NCBI RefSeq assembly: GCF_014641635.1
Contig: NZ_BMIC01000005.1
Location: forward strand, 1 to 64,000
Origin: Aquaticitalea lipolytica
GTDB lineage: Bacteria > Bacteroidota > Bacteroidia > Flavobacteriales > Flavobacteriaceae
Direction of reading: 5' to 3'
Length of the DNA: 64,000 nt
Each line of letters starts with the position of its first letter. The stretch's first letter is position 1. Below are positions 53,742 through 62,347 of the stretch, piece after piece. Under the pieces are notes generated by a model. The model saw only the letters and a program-made list of their open reading frames with translations. It made no database searches and had not been told where the DNA came from. The position numbers and the translations under genes were made by a program.

Positions 53742-56700
53742 ATGACACATTTCAGCTATAAAAAATGGAATACAATTTTAGGTTGGTTCGTTTTTTTAAT
53801 TTCATTAATCGTTTATGGGCTTACTATTGAACCTACTGTAAGTTTCTGGGATGCTGGTGAATACATTTTAACTTCATCAAAATTACAAGTTGGTCATCCA
53901 CCAGGAGCTCCATTATTTCAAATGTTAGGAGCCTTCTTCTCTATGTTTGCTTTAGAGCCTTCACAAATTGGTATGATGCTTAATATGATGAGTGCTGTTG
54001 CAAGTGCATTTACTATATTATTTATGTTTTGGACCATCACTCTTTTATTAAAAAAATTAGTAAAAGAAGCAGACGAAGATTTAACTAAAACTAAAAAAAC
54101 TGCCATTTTAGGAAGTGGTTTAGTAGGTAGTTTAGCCTTTACATTTACAGATTCGTTCTGGTTTAATGCTGTTGAAACCGAGGTTTATGCTATGGCAACT
54201 TTAATAATGGCTATTCTGTTTTGGTTAGCATTGCGTTGGGAGCAAGATATGGATAAACCTAGAGGAAACCGTTGGTTAGTTTTAATTGCTTTTGTTATTG
54301 GATTATCGTTTGGAGTTCACTTTATGGGCCTTTTAACTATTCCTGCTATTGGACTTATTTATTATTTTAAAAATTATAAAACTATAACAGTAAAAAACTT
54401 CATTATTGCCAATGTTGCTTCAGCTGCAATTTTGTTATTTATATTTAAATTACTGTTACCAAATGCATTAAAGATATTTAGTGCTTCGGAAATATTCTTC
54501 GTAAATACTTTTGGGCTTCCATTTAATTCTGGGACAATAATTGCTTTACTAGCAGTAATTGCTGCATTCTATTTTAGCTTAAAATATACTAAAGACAAAG
54601 GCAAACAAATTGGTAATACTCTAATTTTATGTCTAATGTTTATTTTTATTGGGTTCTCTTGTTGGCTAATGTTGCCAATTCGCGCCAATGCCAATGTTGT
54701 AATTAACGAGAATAACCCTTCAGATGCTCGAGAATTACTAGCTTATTACAACCTTGAACAATACCCAGAAACACATTTGTTTTACGGTCCATTATTTACT
54801 GAACAATATACAGGATTAGATGAAAATGAGCCTTATGTTGATGATAAGCCTAATTATGAAAAAGATTATAAAACAGGAAAATATGTTATTATAAACGACT
54901 GGAAGAATGCAAAACAAAATTATAATTCTGAGCATGCTTCTGTTTTACCTAGAATGTGGAGTACAGAAAATGCCGAAAATTATATGATGTTTACTGGTTT
55001 ATTAGAATTTAATATTAAGCCAGAATATCAAATGCAAAACGAATTGCGTTCAATTGTTTCAGATTTTAAAAAGAGCGTTTACGAAGGCAAAGTAGATTAT
55101 GAAGATTACCATAGTTTCTTAAAGAAATTTGGTCAATACCTTGATGTTGAAAAACCATCTCTTATCCAAAATATTGGTTATATGTTCGAATATCAACTTG
55201 GCTATATGTATTGGAGATATTTTATGTGGAATTTTGTTGGAAGACAAGATGATATTCAAGGAAAATATGATGATTTACATGGCAACTGGATTAGTGGAAT
55301 AAACCCTATAGATTCTTGGCATCTTAATATGTCTCAAGACAATTTACCAAGTGATGTAAAAAACAATAAGGCAAGAAACACCTACTATTTTTTACCACTT
55401 ATCTTAGGGCTAATTGGTTTTCTATTCCTTTTTAGTAAAGACAAAAAAACCTTCTGGACTATGTTGGTTTTCTTTCTTATGACAGGATTAGCAATTCAGT
55501 TTTATACCAACGTAAGACCATTTGAACCTAGAGAGCGTGACTATTCTGTAATTGGTTCTTTTTATGTGTTTGCTATTTGGATAGGTTTTGGAGTGTATGC
55601 AATTTTTGAAGCACTCAAAAAATATACCTCATCAAAGTTTTTAGCTCCAGGAATAACTGTTGTTTGCCTAGCGTTAGTGCCAGGTATTTTAGCAGCAAAT
55701 AATTGGGATGATCACGACAGATCAAATAAAGAAACTGCACATGCTATGGCTATAAAGTATTTAGAATCTTGTGCACCAAATGCGATATTATTTACCATTG
55801 GTGATAACGATAGTTTCCCATTGTGGTATGCTCAAGAAATAGAAGGTATTCGCCGTGATGTAAGAGTTGTAAATACTAGCTTATTTCAAACCGATTGGTA
55901 TATAGACCAAATGAAACGTAAAGCTTACGAAAGTGACCCTATACCATCACAGCTAACCCATGAACAGTATAGATATGGAACTCGTGACTATATAATGAGA
56001 CAAGAAGTTATAAAAGACACTCTTTTAATTAAAGACTTTTTAAATTTTGTAACTAGCGACAATCCAAGAACTAAACTAAGATATATTTTACAACAAACTG
56101 GCGAAGACACAAGTGTATATCCTAATCAAATGCTTAACTCTAATTTCTTCCCAACGCGTTTTGTAAGAATTCCTGTTGACAAAAATGCAGTATTAAAAAA
56201 CGGAATTGTTAAAGCAAAAGATGCAGATGAAATTGTTCCTTATATTGATATTGAAATTAAAGGAAGTGCTTTATATAAAAACCGATTATTAATGTTAGAC
56301 ATTATAGCCAATAATAATTGGGAGCGTCCTATTTATTTTACTGGTGGAAGTTTTGGTGATGATGACTATATCTGGATGAAAGACTACTTACAGTTAGATG
56401 GTTTATGCTACAAATTAGTCCCAATAAAAACTCCCGTTGATAGAGCTAACCCTTTTGATATGGGTCGCGTAGATAGTGATTTAATGTATGAAAAAGTTAT
56501 GTCTTGGAAATGGGGAAATAGTGGCACAGATATTTACCATGATATAGAAACCCGTAAAAACAGTATAACTTACAGAGGTAATTTAGCGCGACTTATTGAG
56601 CAGTTAATTAATGAAGATAAGTATGACAAAGCTGAAAAAGTTGCTGACTTAGCTATGAAAAAGATGCCTGTTGAAGACTTTGGGTATTACACTCTTCTAG

Positions 56701-57053
56701 AGCCTTATATAAGTGCTTACTACGAAATAGGTAGTAAAGAAAAAGCACGTAAACTATACAAAGATGTAACAAAAAAATATCAAGAGAATTTAACCTATTA
56801 CAGTGGTTTGTCTAAAGAGACACAAGAGAGATATCTGGAAGAAATTGTTACGGATATTGAACGCTATAGGAGTTTAGTAGATTTAGTTTTTGTATATAAT
56901 GACAAAGACTTGGCTTTAAAAGAAAAAGAAAAATTCAATAATTTCTTAAAACTCTTTAGTGCTTTTGAAGATGAAGAACCTGAACCGAAAAACATAAGAG
57001 AAGAAAGAGATATTCCTGTTGATACAATTGACAGCATTTTAAAATTAGAATAA
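53742..57053 (+). CDS. DUF2723 polytopic membrane protein (TMEM260-like family)
   Basis: A 1103-residue membrane protein. The N-terminal third has about ten helices beginning 'ILGWFVFLISLIVYGLTIEP'. 'SFWDAGEYILTSSKLQVGHPPGAPLFQMLG' (residues 30-60) is the hallmark of DUF2723. This family has a GT-C glycosyltransferase-like fold and includes vertebrate TMEM260, described as a protein O-mannosyltransferase. Two more helices lie near 550-600 and 620-660, and the C-terminal 450 residues are soluble, ending in helical repeats. A role in protein glycosylation, perhaps of exported proteins, is an inference from the family. It is followed 7 bases later by a polysaccharide deacetylase gene. Confidence 0.85.
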   Translation: MTHFSYKKWNTILGWFVFLISLIVYGLTIEPTVSFWDAGEYILTSSKLQVGHPPGAPLFQMLGAFFSMFALEPSQIGMMLNMMSAVASAFTILFMFWTITLLLKKLVKEADEDLTKTKKTAILGSGLVGSLAFTFTDSFWFNAVETEVYAMATLIMAILFWLALRWEQDMDKPRGNRWLVLIAFVIGLSFGVHFMGLLTIPAIGLIYYFKNYKTITVKNFIIANVASAAILLFIFKLLLPNALKIFSASEIFFVNTFGLPFNSGTIIALLAVIAAFYFSLKYTKDKGKQIGNTLILCLMFIFIGFSCWLMLPIRANANVVINENNPSDARELLAYYNLEQYPETHLFYGPLFTEQYTGLDENEPYVDDKPNYEKDYKTGKYVIINDWKNAKQNYNSEHASVLPRMWSTENAENYMMFTGLLEFNIKPEYQMQNELRSIVSDFKKSVYEGKVDYEDYHSFLKKFGQYLDVEKPSLIQNIGYMFEYQLGYMYWRYFMWNFVGRQDDIQGKYDDLHGNWISGINPIDSWHLNMSQDNLPSDVKNNKARNTYYFLPLILGLIGFLFLFSKDKKTFWTMLVFFLMTGLAIQFYTNVRPFEPRERDYSVIGSFYVFAIWIGFGVYAIFEALKKYTSSKFLAPGITVVCLALVPGILAANNWDDHDRSNKETAHAMAIKYLESCAPNAILFTIGDNDSFPLWYAQEIEGIRRDVRVVNTSLFQTDWYIDQMKRKAYESDPIPSQLTHEQYRYGTRDYIMRQEVIKDTLLIKDFLNFVTSDNPRTKLRYILQQTGEDTSVYPNQMLNSNFFPTRFVRIPVDKNAVLKNGIVKAKDADEIVPYIDIEIKGSALYKNRLLMLDIIANNNWERPIYFTGGSFGDDDYIWMKDYLQLDGLCYKLVPIKTPVDRANPFDMGRVDSDLMYEKVMSWKWGNSGTDIYHDIETRKNSITYRGNLARLIEQLINEDKYDKAEKVADLAMKKMPVEDFGYYTLLEPYISAYYEIGSKEKARKLYKDVTKKYQENLTYYSGLSKETQERYLEEIVTDIERYRSLVDLVFVYNDKDLALKEKEKFNNFLKLFSAFEDEEPEPKNIREERDIPVDTIDSILKLE

Positions 57054-57060
57054 ATTTCTT

Positions 57061-57690
57061 GTGAACCTAGTTCCATCAAAAACACCATTAGTAGTCAAAA
57101 AGATGTTCCCAAACTATGTTTGGGACATTGAGACTACAGATAAGGTTATTTACCTCACCTTTGATGATGGCCCTACGCCAGAAATAACAAGTTGGACGCT
57201 ACATCAACTTAAAAAACATAATGCAAAAGCTACCTTTTTTTGCATTGGAAATAACATAAAAAAATATCCTGAAATTTTTCAAAGTATAATAGAAGAAGGC
57301 CATGCTATTGGTAATCATACTCATAATCATGTAAAAGGTTGGACAACAAAAACTAAAGATTATATTGAGAATGTATTAGAAGCCCAAAACATTATTGAAG
57401 CTAAAACCAAGACAAATCTTTTTCGTCCTCCATATGGGCAAATAAGCCCTAAGCAAGGCAAAAAACTAATTGCTTTAGATTATAAAATAATAATGTGGGA
57501 TGTTTTGTCTTTTGACTGGGATAACACTATATCAAATGATGAATGTTATACTAATGTAATTTCTAAAGCTAAAAACGGTAGTATTATTGTGTTTCATGAT
57601 AGTGTTAAAGCATCCGAAAGAATGCAACATACATTACCAAAAATATTAGAGTATTTTAGTGCAAGAGGATATTCGTTTCAGTCTTTATAA
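57061..57690 (+). CDS. Polysaccharide deacetylase (NodB domain) family protein
   Basis: A 209-residue carbohydrate esterase family 4 enzyme from a GTG start 7 bases after the DUF2723 gene. The catalytic motifs are in order: TFDDGPTP (motif 1), GNHTHNH (metal histidines), FRPPYG (motif 3), 'MWDVLSFDWD' and 'IIVFHDS'. It removes N- or O-acetyl groups from peptidoglycan or another polysaccharide; which one is unclear. It has no signal peptide, unusual for a cell-wall enzyme. An alternative start is ATG about 14 codons downstream. Confidence 0.9.
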   Translation: MNLVPSKTPLVVKKMFPNYVWDIETTDKVIYLTFDDGPTPEITSWTLHQLKKHNAKATFFCIGNNIKKYPEIFQSIIEEGHAIGNHTHNHVKGWTTKTKDYIENVLEAQNIIEAKTKTNLFRPPYGQISPKQGKKLIALDYKIIMWDVLSFDWDNTISNDECYTNVISKAKNGSIIVFHDSVKASERMQHTLPKILEYFSARGYSFQSL

Positions 57691-57693
57691 AAA

Positions 57694-57990
57694 CTAAATA
57701 TATTCTTGAATAATTCCTATTAAAGTATTAGCATCTTGTTCACCACTATGACGCCATTTCATCTCTCCACTTTTATAAATAATAAGTGTAGGTAAACCTT
57801 TAACGCGTAAAGCTTCGGCTAGTTCTTTGTTTTTATCAACATCAATTTTTATAACCTTTGCTTTATCACCAAGAGCAGCTGCTACATCTCTAAGTACAGG
57901 ATGCATTGCTGTAGATTGTTCATTCCATTCTGTAAAAAAATCTAACAAAACTGGAATATCGACATCTATTAATTCCCCAAATTTTGACAT
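57694..57990 (-). CDS. Thioredoxin-fold protein lacking the CxxC active site
   Basis: A 98-residue protein with a full thioredoxin outline: 'PVLLDFFTEWNEQSTAMHPVLRDVAAAL', 'VIKIDVDKNKELAEALRVKGLPTLIIYKSGE'. Where thioredoxins have WCGPC it reads WNEQS, and it has no cysteine at all. It cannot be a dithiol reductase; a binding or chaperone role is possible. The cis-proline loop (GLPT) is kept. The convergent deacetylase gene ends 3 bases away, and a TATATTTG -7 element lies upstream at 58023-58030. Confidence 0.85.
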   Translation of the reverse strand: MSKFGELIDVDIPVLLDFFTEWNEQSTAMHPVLRDVAAALGDKAKVIKIDVDKNKELAEALRVKGLPTLIIYKSGEMKWRHSGEQDANTLIGIIQEYI

Positions 57991-58022
57991 ACCTTTAAAG
58001 TTTTAAGTCAAATGTTTATATA

Positions 58023-58030
58023 CAAATATA
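58023..58030 (-). promoter_or_regulatory. Possible -7 element of the thioredoxin-fold gene
   Basis: The minus strand reads TATATTTG, 32 bases before the start at 57990. No -33 TTG is seen. Confidence 0.4.
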
Positions 58031-58044
58031 AGATTTCCTAGTAA

Positions 58045-59280
58045 TTATGCATTACTTGTGCCTTTTTTAAGTTCAATAACTGTAATTTCTGGCCAAATTC
58101 CAACTCGACCAGGAAAAGCATGATAGCCAAATCCTCTATTTACGTTAATATATCTTCCAAATTCTTCATATAATCCAGCCCATTGTTTGTAAACATACTG
58201 AGACGGACTCCATCTAAAAAACCCAGGAATTTCAATTCCCATTTGTAATCCATGTGTATGACCACTTAATGTTAAATGGTAATGCAATTCGTCTTGTTTA
58301 ACTTTATATTCCCAATGTGAAGGATCGTGAGACATTAAAATTTTAAAATCTTCCTTATTAATTCCCTTAGATGCTTCTTCTAAATTTCCTGCCTGGTTAA
58401 ATCCTTTTCCCCAATTTTCAACACCAACTATAGCTATTTTCTGCCCATCTTTTTCTATAAATCTGTTTTCATTTAATAACAAATCAAAACCTATTTTAGG
58501 ATGTATCTCTTTTACGTCTTGAAAATTTTTCTTTTTGTCCTCTTTACTATTCCAATCTACGTAATCGCCATAGTCATGGTTTCCTAAAATTGAAAATTTA
58601 CCATAAGGGGCTTCAAAATTTTTAAAAACATCTATCCAATCATCCATTTCATTTGCTTTATTATTTACAATATCACCTGTAAACAAAATAATATCAGATT
58701 TTTGTTCATTTATTAAATCGACGCCATACTGTATTTTTTCTTTATTAGTAAAGCTTCCAGAATGAATATCAGAAATTTGAGTAATCTTAAAGCCATCAAA
58801 AGCATCAGGTAAATCATCAAAAGCAATTTCATACTTAAGTACTTTATAATTGTAACGTCCTTTTATAATTCCATAAAGAAAAGAAGTAAAAGGTATTGCT
58901 GCTAATCCTAAAGCTATTTTAGAAATAAAAGCACGTCTTCCTGCAAGTGGTTTTGTTTCACCTGGTCCAACCCAAGTTATTAGTTTTTGAATTACTCTAA
59001 CCACATCTTCTCCAAACATGATTATTAATAATACCAATTTCGGGATTAAAAAAGTAATTAAAAATCCTGCAGCAAACTGAAATGCTTTAGTTTGACCTGC
59101 ACTTCTAGGCGTTGTAAAAAGTGTGTAGAATAAATTTAAGTAAATAGCAATGGCTAAAATAATCCAAACCCATTTTATGATTTTACTTTTAGTAACAGTT
59201 TTAAGTGCCTGAAAAGCATAAAATTCAATCAAAAAAAAGATGGTAGAAAAGATTAAAAGAGGAATAATGAATCGAGCCAT
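58045..59280 (-). CDS. Membrane-bound metallophosphoesterase (YkuE/YaeI-like)
   Basis: A 411-residue protein: four or so membrane helices in the first 140 residues, with a twin-arginine-like 'GRRAFISKIALGLAAIPF' before the last one, then a calcineurin-type phosphoesterase domain. Metal-binding motifs are D171-x-H173 in 'ISDIHSGSF', 'FTGDIVNN', 'LGNHDYGDY' and 'SGHTHGLQMG'. It probably hydrolyses a phosphoester in a lipid or nucleotide at the membrane surface; the substrate is unknown. It diverges from the GH92 gene across a 114-base region with palindromes. Confidence 0.9.
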   Translation of the reverse strand: MARFIIPLLIFSTIFFLIEFYAFQALKTVTKSKIIKWVWIILAIAIYLNLFYTLFTTPRSAGQTKAFQFAAGFLITFLIPKLVLLIIMFGEDVVRVIQKLITWVGPGETKPLAGRRAFISKIALGLAAIPFTSFLYGIIKGRYNYKVLKYEIAFDDLPDAFDGFKITQISDIHSGSFTNKEKIQYGVDLINEQKSDIILFTGDIVNNKANEMDDWIDVFKNFEAPYGKFSILGNHDYGDYVDWNSKEDKKKNFQDVKEIHPKIGFDLLLNENRFIEKDGQKIAIVGVENWGKGFNQAGNLEEASKGINKEDFKILMSHDPSHWEYKVKQDELHYHLTLSGHTHGLQMGIEIPGFFRWSPSQYVYKQWAGLYEEFGRYINVNRGFGYHAFPGRVGIWPEITVIELKKGTSNA

Positions 59281-59294
59281 TTAGTGTTTTTTAT

Positions 59295-59302
59295 CAAATA
59301 TA
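59295..59302 (-). promoter_or_regulatory. -7 element of the metallophosphoesterase gene
   Basis: The minus strand reads TATATTTG, ending 14 bases before the ATG at 59280. No TTG at -33, but the first palindrome is at that distance. Confidence 0.45.
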
Positions 59303-59323
59303 ATTGAATTAAACTGTTATTAA

Positions 59324-59358
59324 AATCTTAAGATTAAATTTAACCATCTCTTAAGATT
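59324..59358. repeat. Pair of identical palindromic sites in the divergent promoter region
   Basis: TCTTAAGATT occurs twice, at 59326-59335 and 59349-59358, 23 bases apart start to start. The first is the core of a 12-bp palindrome (59324-59335). The sites lie between the metallophosphoesterase -7 element (59295-59302) and a -7-like TATATTTC (59362-59369) for the GH92 gene, a typical place for an operator. The binding protein is unknown. Confidence 0.6.
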
Positions 59359-59361
59359 TAG

Positions 59362-59369
59362 TATATTTC
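59362..59369 (+). promoter_or_regulatory. Possible -7 element of the GH92-transporter operon
   Basis: TATATTTC, one base from TAnnTTTG, 25 bases before ATG 59395 and immediately after the second palindrome. No -33 TTG; activation by a factor on the palindromes would fit. Confidence 0.4.
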
Positions 59370-59394
59370 CGAAAGATTACGAATAATAACGCAA

Positions 59395-62322
59395 ATGAAG
59401 TCATATTTATATTTAATAATTGTTTTTTTTCTAGCAATCAGTTGTAATAATAAACCAAAAACTGAATCTGCAAAAAAAGATAAATCATTAATTTCTTATG
59501 TAAATCCATTTATAGGAACAGGTGGACATGGACATACTTATCCTGGAGCAACAATGCCTTTTGGTATGATGCAACTAAGTCCTGATACTCGTTTGGATGG
59601 TTGGGATGGTTGCTCTGGTTATCATTACAGTGACAAATATATTTATGGTTTCTCTCATACTCATTTAAGTGGAACTGGAGTAAGTGATTATGGTGATATT
59701 TTGCTAATGCCAACTAATAAAGTGTTATTTAATAATGGTAGTGATGGCAAAAAAGGATACAGAGCTAAGTTTTCTCATAAAAGAGAATCTGCAGAACCTG
59801 GATATTATAAAGTTCATTTAGATGGAACGGAAATAGATGTAGAACTAACCGTTTCTCAAAGAAGTGGAGTTCACAAATACACATTCCCAACTGCACAAGA
59901 CCAAATTATTATAATCGATTTACTTCATAGAGATGAATTGTTAAGTGGTAGTATTAAAAGATTATCTGATACCGAATTATCTGGTCATCGTCACTCAAAA
60001 GCTTGGGCGAAAAATCAAAAATTATACTATTATATTAAATTTTCGCATCCAATAACTGTTGATTTAGGCTCATCAAAATCTCAATACAAAAACAAAAAAG
60101 CGGCTTTTCAATTTAACAACCCAAAAAATGAGCCTGTTTATGTAAAAATAGGTATTAGCGCTGTTGATGAAGAAGGTGCACGAAAAAATTTAGAAACTGA
60201 AATAGGTGAAAAAACTTTTGACCAAGTTAAAGAAAAAGCTCAGTCTACTTGGGAAAAACAACTTGAAAAAATTGTTGTTGAAAGCTCAAATATAGATTAT
60301 AAAACTAATTTTTATACTGCTTTATATCACACTATGATAGCTCCAAATTTATATCAAGATGTCGATGGAAGATATAGAGGAATGGATTTAAAAATTCATG
60401 AAACTAAGAATTTTGAATATTATACTGTGTTTTCGCTTTGGGATACTTACAGAGCAGCTCACCCACTTTATACCATTATAGAACAAAAACGAACAAATGA
60501 TTTTATAAACACATTTGTGGCTAAGTATGAAGAAGGTGGCATACTACCAATTTGGGATTTAAGTGGTAATTACACTGGTTGTATGATTGGGTATCATGCT
60601 GTTCCTGTTATTGCTGACGCTTATCTTAAAGGGATAAAAGATTACGATGTTGATAAAGCTTTTGAAGCGATGAAACATTCTGCTACTCGAGATCATTTAG
60701 GTTTAAAATCATATAAAAAATTCGGATATATTCCAGTTGAAGAAGAAAGTGAATCTGTTTCTAAAACATTAGAATATGCTTATGACGATTGGACAATTGC
60801 ACAAATGGCAAAAGAATTAAATGAAGATGATGATTATGAAACATATATAAAGCGTGCACAAAACTATAAAAACGTATACGATCCTGAAACGAAGTTTATG
60901 AGAGGCCGTTTTAGAAACACATGGTTCTCTCCTTTTGATCCTTACGAAGTAAATTTTAACTATACTGAAGCTAATGCGTGGCAGTACAGTAATTATGTGC
61001 CTCAAGATGTTTCAGGGTTAATAAAGCTTATGGGAGGAAAAGATTCATTAGAAATTCAACTAGATACTTTATTTACAGCAAAAACTAAAACATCAGGAAG
61101 AGATCAAGCAGATATCACTGGGCTAATTGGTCAATATGCGCATGGTAACGAACCTAGTCATCATATGGCTTACTTATATAATTTTGTAAATAAACCTTAT
61201 AAAACACAAGAGAAAGTTCATCAAATTCTTACTCAATTATATAAAAATGATCCTGACGGAATTTCTGGTAATGAAGATTGCGGACAAATGAGTGCTTGGT
61301 ATGTATTTAGCTCTATGGGATTTTATCCTGTTACTCCAGGCTCAAATCAATATATCATTGGAACACCATTGTTTGACAAAACAACTATAAACCTTGAAAA
61401 TGGTGAAAAATTTCATATTAAAGCCTACGATTTAAACCCTGAAAATAAGTATATAAAACGTGCTAAACTTAATGGCAGAACTCTAAATGAAACTTATATT
61501 TCTCATAAAGACATAATTGAAGGAGGCACTTTAGAATTGTTTATGACTAATGAACCATCAGATTGGGGAACCGCTGAAGGTGATGAGCCAAAAACCGAAA
61601 TTGAAGATTACAATATTGTACCTATTCCTTTTATTGCTAAAGGAGATGTTGCATTTAAAAATGAAACTGAAGTTGTTTTAGAAAACACTGATAAGGATGC
61701 AACAATATTTTATGCTTATAATAACTCAGAATTCATTAAATATGAAGCTCCAATAAAAATATCTGAGCCTACTTTATTAAAAGTCTATGCAGAAAAGGAT
61801 AATGAAAAAAGTGCTACTGTTTCTACGTCTTTTTATAAAATAGATCCAAATATGTCGCTAAAATTAAAAACCACTTATGCAAATCAATATAATGGAGGTG
61901 GTGAGAATGCACTTATAGATGGCATAAAAGGCACAAAAGATTTTAGAACAGGTTCTTGGCAAGGATATCAAGATAAAGATGTTGTGGCGATTGTGAATTT
62001 AGGAGAAGAGAAAACTATAAACATTATTAGTGTAAACTTCTTAGAAGATCAACGCTCATGGATTTTCTACCCAACCGTTGTAGAATGTTATGCCTCTAAT
62101 GATAATAATAATTATAAATTTATTGGAAATTATAATATAGACGCTTCTAAGTATTCTGATGGTTCTACAATTAAAACTATTGATTTCAAAATGCCTTCAA
62201 ATTCTTATCAGTACATAAAAATAGTTGCTAGAAAACTAGGCAAACTCCCTAAGTGGCATCTTGGCTATAAACATGATGGAAGAAGCTGGATTTTTATTGA
62301 TGAAATTAGCATAAAACAATAA
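59395..62322 (+). CDS. GH92 alpha-mannosidase lipoprotein with C-terminal accessory domains
   Basis: A 975-residue exported glycoside hydrolase of family 92, calcium-dependent exo-alpha-mannosidases. The lipoprotein signal ends 'FLAISCNNK', with Cys18 or so as lipid site. Family segments are '[24 protein letters not shown]', '[15 protein letters not shown]' and '[25 protein letters not shown]', which holds the catalytic acid glutamate. After about residue 745 come a chitobiase-C-like strand domain and a discoidin-type domain ('[20 protein letters not shown]'). It would trim mannose from glycans at the cell surface or in the periplasm; linkage preference cannot be read. The transporter gene follows 25 bases later. 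Confidence 0.94.
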   Translation: MKSYLYLIIVFFLAISCNNKPKTESAKKDKSLISYVNPFIGTGGHGHTYPGATMPFGMMQLSPDTRLDGWDGCSGYHYSDKYIYGFSHTHLSGTGVSDYGDILLMPTNKVLFNNGSDGKKGYRAKFSHKRESAEPGYYKVHLDGTEIDVELTVSQRSGVHKYTFPTAQDQIIIIDLLHRDELLSGSIKRLSDTELSGHRHSKAWAKNQKLYYYIKFSHPITVDLGSSKSQYKNKKAAFQFNNPKNEPVYVKIGISAVDEEGARKNLETEIGEKTFDQVKEKAQSTWEKQLEKIVVESSNIDYKTNFYTALYHTMIAPNLYQDVDGRYRGMDLKIHETKNFEYYTVFSLWDTYRAAHPLYTIIEQKRTNDFINTFVAKYEEGGILPIWDLSGNYTGCMIGYHAVPVIADAYLKGIKDYDVDKAFEAMKHSATRDHLGLKSYKKFGYIPVEEESESVSKTLEYAYDDWTIAQMAKELNEDDDYETYIKRAQNYKNVYDPETKFMRGRFRNTWFSPFDPYEVNFNYTEANAWQYSNYVPQDVSGLIKLMGGKDSLEIQLDTLFTAKTKTSGRDQADITGLIGQYAHGNEPSHHMAYLYNFVNKPYKTQEKVHQILTQLYKNDPDGISGNEDCGQMSAWYVFSSMGFYPVTPGSNQYIIGTPLFDKTTINLENGEKFHIKAYDLNPENKYIKRAKLNGRTLNETYISHKDIIEGGTLELFMTNEPSDWGTAEGDEPKTEIEDYNIVPIPFIAKGDVAFKNETEVVLENTDKDATIFYAYNNSEFIKYEAPIKISEPTLLKVYAEKDNEKSATVSTSFYKIDPNMSLKLKTTYANQYNGGGENALIDGIKGTKDFRTGSWQGYQDKDVVAIVNLGEEKTINIISVNFLEDQRSWIFYPTVVECYASNDNNNYKFIGNYNIDASKYSDGSTIKTIDFKMPSNSYQYIKIVARKLGKLPKWHLGYKHDGRSWIFIDEISIKQ

Positions 62323-62347
62323 CATACTAACTTATACAAAAACTAAC

